Source of the DNA: Ahaetulla prasina
Lineage: Eukaryota; Chordata; Lepidosauria; Squamata; Colubridae
DNA: 64,000 nt
Assembly: GCF_028640845.1 (NCBI RefSeq)
Contig: NC_080546.1
Location: forward strand, 69,097,205 to 69,161,204
Direction: 5' to 3'
Position 1 is the first letter of the stretch; each line of letters starts with the position of its first letter. The notes beneath the pieces are model-generated. The model searched no databases. It had not been told where the DNA came from and saw only the letters and a list, made by a program, of their open reading frames with translations. Shown one piece after another: positions 34,737 through 46,600 of the stretch. The position numbers were made by a program, and so were the translations under genes.

Positions 34737-35113
34737 TTGACATCTCGTTACCAGGAGATGCCAGAGTTGAAGAAAAAGAACTGGAAAAAAACCACAAAAT
34801 ATCGCAACCTGGCCATTGACACTACGCGATTATGTATGAAACATGTAACAGTGATATCCACTTTCCTCAGGGCACTTGGTACCATGTTCAAGAATTTTAT
34901 AAGAAACATCAACAAATTGCAGCTTCCTGCAATAACACCAGCAGAACTGCAAAAAACTGCACTACTTGGAACATCGTACATCTTAAAAAGGTACTTGGTT
35001 GATACCTAGGATGCTGGCAGCAACCCGTATCAACTATTAGCACCAGTCAATGCTATTTGTGAGGTACTTTTGAATGTTCAGTTGAATGAGTTTCATTTTT
35101 AATGAACAAAGTA

Positions 35114-35115
<2 letters not shown>
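34737..35115 (+). mobile_element. R4/Dong-like LINE 3' end
   Basis: The ORF 34737-35009 reads KYRNLAIDTTRLCMKHVTVI, LRALGTMFKNFIRNINKLQL and ITPAELQKTALLGTSYILKR. These are C-terminal motifs of a LINE I associate with the R4/Dong group of lizards and fish. It is followed at once by a (TAA)n tract, the known target preference of Dong. The rest of the element is missing. Confidence 0.6.
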
Positions 35116-35183
<68 letters not shown>

Positions 35184-35185
35184 GA
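35116..35185. repeat. (AAT)n microsatellite
   Basis: About 22 uninterrupted AAT/TAA units directly after the LINE 3' end. Confidence 0.95.
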
Positions 35186-35189
35186 TTTC

Positions 35190-36230
35190 TTTCATATTAT
35201 CTGTAAGGATCTAGGATTAGTATGCAAAACATGGAGCTCTGTCAAGTGTCTTCTCATAATACAAAAGTACAAAAAAGGAAAAAAAAAGATTAGCCTCAAA
35301 ACAAAACAAACTCATCTCTCCAAAAATTGATGTCAAGTTTCCATTTTTTACTTAATTATAGCCAGAAAAGATACTGTCTTGAATCCCTTCATTCTTAGGA
35401 TTCTGCTTCCTTCCTTGTTAAATATTCAAGGACATGTCAGGCTGAGAAATGAAATTTATTGCTGATTACTGAACTGTGAACTTTTTGTTTTTAACACGTT
35501 CAAGAGCCAATAACTGATCCACTCATGAAAGTATAGTTTAGCTCACATAGCTCCACTTCAACTGCTAATTCTTGAACACTTTGAAGAGAAGAAATCAAAT
35601 GGAGCACTCATAGAGCAACTGAAATGGCTGAAATGTCACTCAAATAAAGGTAAAAGTTTCAAAGAGAATAAATTGCATGCAATTATGTGTTGCAGGCACT
35701 TATCATTCACACTAAAGTTAAGAGGTGTCTTTTTTTTCAAACAGGTTAAGTTAGTTTACAATGAGTAACAAGTATGAATTATGAGTATATCTCACAGTGA
35801 GGAGGTAATTTTTGTTTGCTCTCACATTAAAAGATGAGATTTTCTGATGGAAAGGACTGTCTGAGACTCTGGAACCTCAGATTGTACATCAAGGAACACA
35901 AAATTTATTTCCCCCACTTAAACTCCCACAAGCTGGAAGACTTTCAGTATAAGTTCTATCAGATCTTGATATATGTGTCTATCTACCATTATATAAATAG
36001 AAGACGGGAAAATGCTACAGCCCAAAGACTTCAGATCAGTAGTTGGGGCGTCTGCACATTTCTCCCATTAGACAAAATGTATGGAATTCATACAATCAGA
36101 AATGTACAATTGATAGTCCCAGAGTCTCAACCGTCCTCTACCAGAAAATCTCCATGTTTTAATGAGAACAAACTAAAATGATTCAGTACACAATAAGGAA
36201 TCAGATCAATTGTAGATAATAATTGTCAAG
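35190..36230. other. No recognised feature
   Basis: AT-rich sequence. The small ORF at 35834-36181 has no recognisable family and no coding signature. Confidence 0.45.
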
Positions 36231-36234
36231 ACTG

Positions 36235-37320
36235 TGGGTGACCTGTGGGGGAATTTGTCAAACTGGACTGTTGACATTAAACCAGTTCTGCTAGTAGCAG
36301 GCTACCTGGACCCCACCATGAGAGTGGCATTTTTGAGATGTCAGCAACCAACAAAGGAACGGAAGGAGCGCAAAGCCAGAGGAAGCCTCCTCTCGAGAGA
36401 CGGAGTCTTGTGATGGCCCAAGACTAAATTAGGATACAAGCAGCTGGTGCACACCCCAGAGGGCCAGGAAGCTGGAGCAACAATCCGCACTAAAAGGGGA
36501 GTGACAAAAGGACCCTATTCGGGCCCCAAGGGCCAATGGGTGAGTTACATGGGGAAGACAGCAAAAGCAGAGGTTCAAACAATCCACCGGAGTCAATGGA
36601 AGGCTAGGCGAGCAGCTGAGTGGGATGACCCAACAGAGTGAAAGTTCCCAGCTGCAGCTCACAATCTGTCGATGGAGCAGTTGAGGGAGAAGGGACTGGA
36701 GGTCCGGGGAGCCACCTCACTAAGGGTGGAGGTCATGGGAGCCGGGACATGGGCCATGAAACTGTTGTCTACCCCGTGACCTCCCCTCCTGCAGCCAGTG
36801 GTGCCAACCTACCTGAGACCGTTATCAACTCCAGGTCCGTGTGGCTGCACAAAAGACCAGCAGACAAAGTTGGTTGCAAACTTTAATTGCCAAACACAGC
36901 CAAAAGGCAGAACAAGGCGAGTAATCAGGTCAAAATCAGCGCTGAGAGCAACCGCCTCTCAGTGCTATTTATCCACTTAGTTCTGATTAAACCAGCATCC
37001 GGCATTTGAAACCCCTCCCCCCCATCAGCTGTTCACCGGGTTTTTGTAATTCCCGTTCCCCGCGGCTCTCCAGCACTCTGGGATGTCATCACAGGCCGAT
37101 GAGCTGTGCTGGGAGCTGGGAGCCTCTCCATTATTGCTGGTGGCCTCCTGATGCCTCACAATAGCTAGGCCTCCGTCCACCGCCCGGAATGTCCTCCCAT
37201 CACTGTCCCAGGCTTCTTTGCAGGTAGCTTCAGCAGCTGCATCTCCCACTCTCCCCCCATGTGTGTTGAGTCCCAGGGCTCAACAGGCAGCTCCCGTCAA
37301 CCAGGTGTTCACCTGTAAGG
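36235..37320 (-). mobile_element. LTR-like and non-coding end of a Gypsy element
   Basis: On the minus strand the sequence passes a TATA-like GGATAAATAGCA (about 36975) and a poly(A) signal AATTAAAG with a following TTGTCTGCTGG stretch (about 36885). This matches an LTR U3-R-U5 order. Sequence at 36235-36830 is GC-richer and unassigned. Exact LTR ends were not resolved, and no second LTR was found at the other end of the element. Confidence 0.45.
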
Positions 37321-39269
37321 GAGAAAGCAGAAGAGTTAGTATTGTCGGTAACATAACCCAGTCCCCTGGCTTATTTGGGTATTTGCCGTGAAACCATTTT
37401 AGTAGCCATGCGGCGTGGATGTCTGGTGCTGCCACTCAAGTAGCATCGGTGAATGGGTACCCCTTCCATTGCACTACATATCGGACTTTGCCCTATGTAG
37501 TCTGGAGTCCAGTATTTTATCTATTTCATAGTGATCCATGTGTACTGGACCCAGTAGGTCAGGGGGGTCCCTGATCCATTCAGCTGCTACAGGTTTCAAC
37601 AGGCTACTGTAGAAGACAGGATGTATCTTACCCGGTAGTGGTGGCAGCTTTAGGGCAACTGTTACAAGCTTGATTACTCAGGTTATTGTGAATGGTCCCA
37701 AATACTTCAGACCCAGTTTTTTACTTGGCATTCTGAGCTTCAGGTATTTTGTGGACAGGTAAACCCAATCCCCCACCTGGAAAGGTTTATGATCTACCCT
37801 TTTCTTGTCCGCTTGCAATTTATATTCCTCTGCAGCCCTCCGTAAGGCTGTCTTCACCTTAGGCCACACCATGCGAATTCTTTCCACCCACATTGTCAGG
37901 GTCTCTGTGGTTTGCACTTTTGGTTCTAGTTCTGGGATTGCCAGGAATTACATATATATACCACCTGGAAGGGGAAAGACCCGTGCTGCGGTGCACCATG
38001 TTGTTATAAGCCACCTCCGTGAACACTAGGAGCCTTGACCAGTCTGATTGCTGGTATGACATGTAACACCGTAGATAACGTTCCACCATAGCATTGGCTC
38101 ATTCAGCTACCCCGTTGGTGCTGGGATGGAACACCAAACTGAGCCCTTGGGTTGATCCAATCAGACGCATAAACTCCCTCCAGAATTTAGCGGTGAACTG
38201 CACGCCCCTGTCTGATATCATGTGTCTTGGTACCCCATGAAGGTGGTAGATTTGTTGGAGAAACAGGCTCGTAAATCGCAGTGCGGATTATATATCTTTG
38301 CATGGCACGAAATGAGCCTGTTTCAGATCCACTTCCGTCCATATTATTGTATAGCAGTTGCTACTCGGGAGGTCAACTATGAAATCCATAGCGATTTCAT
38401 CCCATGGACGCTTAGGATCAGTCACTGGCTGTAATAGACCGAGAGCCTTCCCATCCTTGATTTGACCAACGCACACATTGGACACCCTTTTATGTATTCC
38501 TCAATATCCACCCACATTCGGGGGCACCAAAACTGTCTTCTTGCTAGATGCAATGTCTTCAGAAAATCGAAATGGCCAGTTGGCTTGGCATCATGGCAGC
38601 GTTTCAATACAGCAGTCCGTAGGTTGCTAGGGATATACATTTTCTCCCCCTTCAAGCCAAACCCTCCTTGAGATTCATCAGAGTTCAATTATTGGCTAGC
38701 CACAGATCAGTTAGCAATGCCACTGTTAGCTTGTTTTGGAACGAGTTGCCTGGCGTGTCATTCGCAGTTACGCCTTTCACTGCCTGACTGGGTGGTATGA
38801 CAGCCTCCACTACCTCCTCTCATTTGCTGTTATATTGGGGCATCCGGGATAAGGCATCGGCTAGGAAGTTTTTTCCAGCCAGAACGTACTTCAGGTAAAA
38901 TGAGAACCTCTGGAAGTACTGCACCCACCTCACCTGTTTTCGGGACAACCATCTTGGTGTTTGGAGGGCTTCCAGGTTCTTATGATCCGTCAACACTTCA
39001 AATGGATGTGGAGCTCCCTCAAGAAGATGTCACCAAGTCAGGAGCAACCACTGCATGGCAAACACTTCCTTCTCCCAGATTGTCCACCCTCGTTCTGTTG
39101 GCGTGTTTTCGGGAAGTGTAGGCACAGGGCTGCAATTGACCTTGGCCGTTTTTCTGTAAAAGAATGGCCCCTACAGCCATGTTGCTGGCATCTGCCTGCA
39201 CTACAAAGGCCTGCATTGAATGGGGATGTTTGAGGACTGGTTCACGGGCAAAAAGTTCCTTTAGTTCCT

Positions 39270-39745
39270 CAAAATTCTCTACTTCGAGACCGCCTTCTGC
39301 CACCGATTGCCTCCCAACGACCTGTGCGCTCCCACAGAGTGGCCCTCCTCAGGGTGCCGTCGACCAAACAATGTAGGTTGGCGACCCCCAGGGGGAGGGC
39401 CTTCTCTGTGGCGGCACCAGCCCTGTGGAATGAGCTTCCTCCAGGACTACGACAACTTCCTGACCTCCGGACCTTCAGACGTGAACTGAAGACTTTATTA
39501 TTTCAACGTGCGGGACTAGCCTAAGAACAAAATGTTTTTAATTAAATTTTAAATTTTAATGTGGGTTTGATTGGTTCTTACTGTTTTAGTGACCAGGCTT
39601 GGATAATATTTAGTTTTAATTTGGGTTTTAAATGTTATTTATTATATTGTTATATTGTTTTAATATGCCTGTAAACCGCCCTGAGTCCTACGGGAGATGG
39701 TGCGGTATATAAATTTGATAAATAAATAAAATAAATAAATAAAAA
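39270..39745 (+). mobile_element. L2 LINE 3' end inserted in Gypsy RNase H
   Basis: Plus-strand reading 39324-39524: LLRVPSTKQCRLATPRGRAF, SVAAPALWNELPPGL, DLRTFRRELKTLLFQ. The 3' UTR follows with CCGCCCTGAGTCC...GGTATATAAAT and an ATAAA-repeat tail. It splits the Gypsy RNase H region between 39270 and 39745. Confidence 0.88.
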
Positions 39746-40272
39746 GCCCTTTGACATTCGTAGTTCATCTTAAAGGCTGCCCTGGTCTTGATTTTGTTAT
39801 TGCGGGTTTAGTACGCAATAGGTCCATCAGGGGCAATGCCACCCTAGCAAAGGAGGGAACGAACTGCTGATAGAAATTGGCAAACCCAAGGAAGCTCTGT
39901 AACTGTTTTCTGGTCCGTGGGGCTTGCCATTCTAACACTGCCTGGACTTTTCAGGGATCCAGCTCCACCCCTTCCCCTGAAATTCAATATCCCAGATAAT
40001 CCAATCTTGTTTAGTAAAACTCACATTTTGATAGTTTCATGAACAATTTGGCCACCAGCAACTTTTCCAATACTTGATGAACCAATCGGGCGTGCTCCTC
40101 CATTTTTTGGGTGTAGATCAAAATGTCATCAAGGATCCCCCGGTACATGTGTTCATGTAGGACCTCATTGACTGCATGAACACTGCAGGGCCCCCTGTAA
40201 CCCAAACAGCATAACCTGGAACTGGTAACTTTCCAAGGGATAGTTGAATGTAGTCTTCCACTCATTCCCTGG

Positions 40273-40630
40273 TCAGATAAGGTAAAGGTAAAGGTTCCCC
40301 TTGCACATATGTGCTAGTCGTTGCCGACTCTAGGGGGTGGTGCTCATCTCCGTTTCAAAGCTGAAGAGCCAGCACTGTCCGAAGACGTCTCTGTGGTCAT
40401 GTGGCCAGCATGACTCAACGCCAAAGGCGCACAGAACACTGTTACCTTCCCACCAAAGGTGGTCCCTATATTTTCTACTTGTATTTTTATGTGCTTTCAA
40501 AACGGCTAGGTTGGCAGAAGCTGGGACAAGCAACGGGAGCTCACCCCGTTACACGGTAGCACTAGGGATTCAAACCGCCGAGCTGCCAACCTTTCGATCG
40601 ATAAGCTCAACATCCTAGCCCCTGAGATAC
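40273..40630 (-). mobile_element. tRNA-derived SINE inserted in Gypsy RT
   Basis: The minus strand begins with a tRNA-like head (GATCGAAAGGTTGGCAGC, B box GGTTTGAATCC) and ends GGGGAACCTTTACCTTTACC. Near full length. It separates two parts of the Gypsy RT domain, so it is younger than the Gypsy insertion. Confidence 0.85.
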
Positions 40631-41839
40631 ACACCCTGTAATAAGCTTCGTGTAAGTCAAATTTGGGAAGATGCAGCCAGTTGCCAAAGTAGCAAGCAGG
40701 TTCTTCATTAACAGCAGCAGGTACAGATGCTCCATGCGCACTCAGTTAAGGCCACGGAAGTCAATGCATAGACATTAACCCCCCATCTTTCTTCTCTCTG
40801 AAGAGAATGGGTGCTGCCATCCGGGACCTGCTGGGTTTGATGAAACCCCTTGCTGTTTTTATCAATGCATTGTCTCAATTCCTCAAGTTCTTTTGGTGTC
40901 ATTGAGTACATACGTGGTTTTAGCAACTTGGCCCCCGGGATCAACTCCATGGCAGTCAGTCGACTGGTGAGGGGACAACAGCTCACACTCATCCTCACTG
41001 AGTACAGCAGCCAAATCCCCATATATACTTCGGAACTCCTGGTCTGGCGGAGCTAGCACTGACTTTTCTCTCTCCCGTTCCCCCTTTTATCTGGTTGGTA
41101 TATATAAGATATATACTTATCTGGTATCTTCCCACCATATTGTGGGCTCCCAATTGTCTAGCCACTCTAAACCCAATATAATCGGCTCAATCATCCTTTC
41201 AATTACAATGAATCAAATACTTTCCCAATGGTCCCGTATCTCTAACTGAATCTGTTTGGTTACATGGGTAGCCGGTGCTCCCTCCAGCAAGGATCCGTCC
41301 ATCTGTTCAAATTTATAGAGGTTTTCAGCCGCACTGTGAGAACCCCCCGTTTGGTCACAGCACAGCGGATTAAGCAACGCATGCATCCCAAATCTACCAG
41401 AGCCCTGTATTCAATTCCTTTAGAAGAGTGATGGGTCTGGATTACAATAGGGATTACAAAGGGCCGAATGAGGTCATTCACCATCAGGTCTTCTGTGTCC
41501 TCTTTGTTGCTATCCCAAGACACCATCGGGAACTGCCCTGGGCTTGGTGTAACCCTAACCTCTATCTTGTCTTAGCATCCACCAGCAGGGTCTATGTCAC
41601 TTGGGACTGCTCAGGTATCGCTCGGGTTTGCCCCCTCACTCTCTCTGAAGGTGGTTTCGGAGCCAGTGTTTGTGGCACTGGCATGGGGCACTCTGCCACC
41701 CGATGTCCCACCTGGTTGCACCTAAAACAACCGAACAATGGTCTCTAGGCCCAGTCAGTAGAATCAAGAACAATGCCAACAGTTTTTATCTCCCTTGGAG
41801 GCAGAGGTTTTAGACAAAGCCGATCCACTATTGATAACA

Positions 41840-42530
41840 GCTTTGTCTTGAACCATCTAATTGTCAAATATGCCTATAAGAGGAGACCCATTTGCTGCTT
41901 TTATAGACCTTACAGCAGCACTTGATATGGTAAACAGAGAAATACTATGGAGTAAACTGACATCTCTTAAAATAGAACCTAGACTTCTGGCTTTGATTAA
42001 AGCCCTTTACACCTGTTTGGGGGTGCGATTTGGAGGTTAATGGGGCTCTAACTAACAGGATTCACACAAATAAAGGGGTAAGACAAGGGTGTATCCTGGC
42101 CCCATTATTATTTAGTTTATATAATGACTTGGCAGGGTTAATGAAGGATCCCATGGTACACATGCCAATGATCCTAAATACTTACTGTAACGGCTTGCTT
42201 TATGCTGATTATATGATTTTATTATCATATTCACTAATAGGATTACGTAGGCTTTTAAGAAGATTCAGCTCTTATTGCCATGATAACTCACTAATCTAAA
42301 CCTAAATAGAAAATAACGGTGTTTGGAAAACAGCATCAGAGACATAGGTGGCAATTAGACAGTGAACCAATTGAATAGGTTAACAGCCTTGTATATTTAG
42401 GTATAACCTTTTCCAAGATTGGATCTTGGGCTTGCCATCATCAACGGAGTATACTCAGAGCAAACACCCATTTGAATTTACTGCTTAAACTAAAGAACCA
42501 TAGTTACCCAGGGTCTCTAACCTGAATCAT
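41840..42530 (+). mobile_element. LINE reverse-transcriptase fragment
   Basis: Plus-strand frames read AAFIDLTAALDMVNREILWS, then NGALTNRIHTNKGVRQGCIL, APLLFSLYNDLAGLM and LLYADYMILLSYSLIGLRRL (YADD box mutated to YADY), then a VNSLVYLGITFSKIGSW-type motif. Frameshifts separate the pieces. These are RT motifs of a non-LTR element; the clade is not resolved by eye and differs from the L1, L2 and BovB copies in this window. Confidence 0.75.
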
Positions 42531-42534
42531 CAAA

Positions 42535-43470
42535 CTAACAAATTTTATAAGAAGCTGTGGCCTTCCTGTCTGTTGCGTAACAGGAGAACAATTCAAAAAA
42601 AGAGCTGCCCAAAGAATTAAGGATATAGAAGCACAGATCTATCTCTGTTAGAAGGAAGAGCTTTGCTACTTTAAGGTCAGAGGCAGAACTACTCTTTTGA
42701 CCAACTAGTGAATCAACTAACACAGACACACAAGTTTTGTCTCTACAAAAACATCTAAAATCCTAATCCTGTGGTGAGGGTTCAAACAGCTTTAGGTCCG
42801 CAAACTAGAGAAAATTTCATACTATTTTCTGTATTTGCCCATTGTTTTCTCATGCTTAATTGCTACAGGAGAAATAAAATAAATTTTGAAATTCATCAAT
42901 ATTTACTTTAAATATTAAAAAGGAATCCAAACTATTTTAATACAGCAAAATTTTAATGTCAAAGTGACTGTATTTAAGTAGGGAATTAAACACATGATAT
43001 GAACATTAAAAGCATTACAACGTGCAAATAGAACAATATTTTTAACAAATAAAATTTAACAATATAAACAGTGGATTAATAAAACAAATATCATGCAACT
43101 AAAATATACAATGTAATTTTAAAGGACCCCAAATGTTTATATGTTCGGAGTTAAGGTTTCTGTTTTTTTAAAAAAAAATTGTGCATCATTTCCTTCTTAC
43201 ATAATACTTTGCTTTTCACCAAATACTGTTTTTCATCTCCAAAGAATGGATTCTTGGTAACAAGATTACAACAATTGCATGCATTAAAAATATTTTAAAG
43301 CTTCTATTTAATGAGAAAAATTATTTAAAAAAACATTTAAATGGGTTTTATCTATATTTTATAAGCAATATGAAATAACCAAGCAAAAGCAATTGTATAA
43401 ACACAATTAAAACTAAAACTACATTATACGGTATTTTTTTTTAAAGCGTAATTTTTTTCATCCAGCTTTT
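42535..43470. other. AT-rich 3' flank / possible 3' UTR of RBM46
   Basis: Downstream of the RBM46 stop codon on the minus strand. Probably contains its 3' UTR. AATAAA-like hexamers occur on the minus strand but none stands out. No other gene seen. Confidence 0.4.
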
Positions 43471-43475
43471 TTTCC

Positions 43476-43675
43476 TCAAAAGAATGAGGCCTGACTGGAG
43501 ATGTACAAACGCTGTCCAACATGGTTGTTATTAGCAAGTGGAATTGATGATGATAAGGGATAGCTTGGATAAGAATATGGTCTTGATGTATATGGTAATA
43601 TGCTGGTTGTTCCAGAAGTAAGTGTAGCACTAACAGGAGAAATGTTATTTACTGGATTTCGACAAAAATTATATT
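43476..43675 (-). CDS. RBM46: RBM46 terminal coding exon
   Basis: 200 nt after acceptor TTCTTTTGCAG, encoding residues 468-533 ([19 protein letters not shown] through [14 protein letters not shown]) and TGA at 43476-43478. The Ser/Pro/Tyr-rich tail is conserved in RBM46. It is separated from exon 3 by a 7.1-kb intron holding CR1, SINE and hAT-type repeats. Confidence 0.94.
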
Positions 43676-46600
43676 CTGCAAAAGAAATTTATGCAGCATG
43701 AATATCAATTTCAAAAGAAAACTGGAGAAATCATAATGTCAGCATAATTCCCTCTATATACTTCTTATTCTAAATCTTACCACTCAAAAACATAGGAATT
43801 ATACTGCGGGCTACTACTACATAAATACAATTTTGATCCCAGGCTTTCTAAACCTTTTGTATTAGAGTTATGCCTTGCTGTAGTGCCTTGTTTTGATGAA
43901 ATTTTACATGAAGCACTCTGCAAGTTGAAAGGTGAAACAATATTTTCTATAAAAGCAAAGCAGGTCATTCCAAGGTCTATCCAACAATTCCAATAGCTAC
44001 AAGTGACTTCTGTAAATGCACTACGCATACACGAGCTACCTTTTCTATTCAGTGACTGGGAACAAAACAGCATTTCCTCCTATGCAAAAGCCATTTTCTG
44101 CTACTAGAACTACTGGATTAAGTGCAAAATCTCAATGGGTTAATTGCACTGCATCTATTCTTCAACGTAAGAAACGAAACACTTCTGCAGGTGTATAGGT
44201 TTCACTGAGATTAGGTGCATCCATTTTGCATGTCCCTCTCAAAAGAATGAATATGACTATCTTAATATATGTTAATATAGTGAAATAATGTAGAACTTTT
44301 GTGATTCTTCACATAATCAAGCTACTGCTGAAATCTAGATAACTCTGAATGTTTCAATGAGAAAAAAATGCAGATCTGTAGAACCATCCTTAACCTGATT
44401 AATTCCTACAACTTGTCCAATACATCCATAGTGTACACTATTCTTATATAATTAAATTAATATTTGAGTATTACAACACTAAGTTACAAATTTTAATAGG
44501 AAAAAAGCACTGAAAGCCAAGACAAGAAAGAAAATGACTGGAAAATCTTGTTATGATATACTATTATGTTCCAAGTAGCTATAGATACTTAATGATTATA
44601 TACAAATGGACTTTTATCATTTAAAATCTTACAATTTGCATGGAGTAGGATTCAACACCTTTTTCTTAGAAAACCCAAGCCGTTGATATTGATATGAAGG
44701 TAAAAGTAAAGGTTTCCTCTGTCCAGTAGTGTCTGACTCTACAGAATGGTGCTCATCTGTTTCTTAACCGAAGAAGCCAGCATTGTCTGAAGACATTTCC
44801 ATGGTCATGTGGCCAGCATGACTATATGCCAAGGCACACAGAACACTATTATCTTTCCACTGAAGTCATACCTATTTATCTATTTGCACTTGCACGTTCT
44901 TGAACTGCTAGGTGGGCAGGAGCTGAATGGGAGTTCAGTCCATCATGCAGCGCTCAGGTATCAAACTCAGGCTATCAAGCTCAGTCTTTAACCACTGAGC
45001 CACTGCGCCCCCTGTTGTTGATATATTTATATCTATATATTTAATTAGGTCATGTTTAATGTGTTTGGACTGGAGGCATACACTCATTTCCTGGAAATAA
45101 ATCTCACTAACACAATAAGGTTTATTTCTAGCTGGTATAATCAAAACTACATTATTTATATAAATTTATGTTATGGTAAACTTAAACATTTTCACTTAAA
45201 CTTTTAGTTACATCTTATATTTTGCACAAGCAAATGGAAAATATTTTCCTGCTATAATAAAATTAATATAATCTTTCAAAAAATAAGATGGTTCTAATCT
45301 TTGCCTTTAAGATTTCATATTTGTTAGCAATGAACTGTTCAGAAAAAATAAAGTGGCAGCATTTTTACATAGCCAATATTTAAAGAGAGCAGTGACATCT
45401 TTCAGATGTAAAGCAAGGATTTTAAATATAATTAAAACCTTTTTCAATACATCGGCATTAATATGCACGATATACACTCCTTGACTTACAACCATTTGTT
45501 TAATGATTGTTCGAACTCACTAAGCCTTGCTTAGCAATGGAAATTTTGTGCCCAATTGTGGTCAATAGAAAGTTGATTTTTTCCTAACAAATGATACAGT
45601 ACATCATAAGATAACAACAGTGAGGTTGAAATCATAATTTCAATATAATAAACTTAAACAAAACACTATTAAAATCATAGAATGAGCCTCTTTCATTCCA
45701 TCATCAGGCAATAAAATACACTTAAACTGATCTGACAGTTACATTCTAATATATGAAGTACATGGCTTATTATAAATGCTATATTGCAATAATTTTGCAG
45801 TTATTAAAGTGAAAGGACCGAGTGCTGTGTAAATATCAAATCAAGAGAAAAGTAAATAAACAACATCATAACATCAATTTTATAAAACTTTTTTTGCTAC
45901 TTTTAAGGTTACAAAATTGATTATATATAATTAGATTAGACTAGTTAGGTTAAAATACTTATTAAATGTTTTAGTTTCTAATTTGATTTCTTGAACCTTG
46001 TACTTTCCAAAGTTTTTCCCACTCAAACATAAATTTCACATCTAATAAACCACAGCACAATATTATGTAATATTTAATATTTAGAAAAGTATCACATATG
46101 AGCATAACTTCAAAAGCAAGATAAAAATATGGACCACAAAAAGTAATCTGAATTTTCTAGTTGAAATTTTAAAAACAAAATATTCAGTAAAAGTTATAAG
46201 AATAAAATTATTTCCATCTTTTTCGTATATGAAATTTTGATTTAAAAAAATTTCTAATAGCATATTTCTATAAATATATTCACATTATTTCGTCAATAAT
46301 TTAGCATTCATTCTTATTCTCTTATCGACAGTTGACTGAAAATTTTAACATTATAATTTTGAATATGCAATACTTACAATATAAACTGTATTATCTAAGG
46401 AGTTTATACCGGGAGTCGCCAACCTTTCAGACCTCAGGGACCACTAAATTCATAATGGACCACTAATATGAATTTTTAAAAAAGATAAATAGTATTTAGT
46501 GTGATATAAAAAATGCAAATAATTTTTCTGCGGACCACCAAAATTTTCTCGCGGACCACTGGTTGGTGACCGCTGGCTGATACTATTTTATCAATATCAA

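Larger units (their letters stand above)
37678..41730 (-). pseudogene. Gypsy gag-pol remnant
   Basis: Recognisable pieces on the minus strand: CCHC knuckle CFRCNQVGHRVAEC (about 41722-41681); protease region 41526-41260, where the active-site D-S/T-G reads ALVDLGC; RT start 41022-40640 (KPRMYSMTPKELEELRQCID); RT palm 40265-40011 (LDDILIYT, catalytic Asp pair kept; VLEKLLVAKLFMKLSKCEFY); RNase H 39303-39019 (FAREPVLKHPHSMQAFVVQA); integrase zinc finger 38688-38422 (GHFDFLKTLHLARRQFWCPR, GCPMC); integrase core 38485-37980 (WDEIAMDFIVDLP); and a C-terminal chromodomain-type region 37917-37678 (FQVGDWVYLSTKYL). Many frameshifts and stops; inactive. Confidence 0.88.
37320..41755 (-). mobile_element. 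Ty3/Gypsy retrotransposon, 5'-truncated, with nested L2 and SINE
   Basis: Minus-strand order: gag zinc knuckle (about 41725-41680), protease, RT, RNase H, integrase, then the LTR-like block. This domain order (RT before integrase, RNase H between) defines Ty3/Gypsy. An L2 fragment (39270-39745) and a SINE (40273-40630) interrupt it. Upstream gag and the 5' LTR are absent; another LINE fragment begins near 41840. Confidence 0.88.

Noticed and set aside
35834..36181. 115-codon plus-strand ORF
   Set aside because: No recognisable domain; AT-rich surroundings make an ORF of this size unremarkable.
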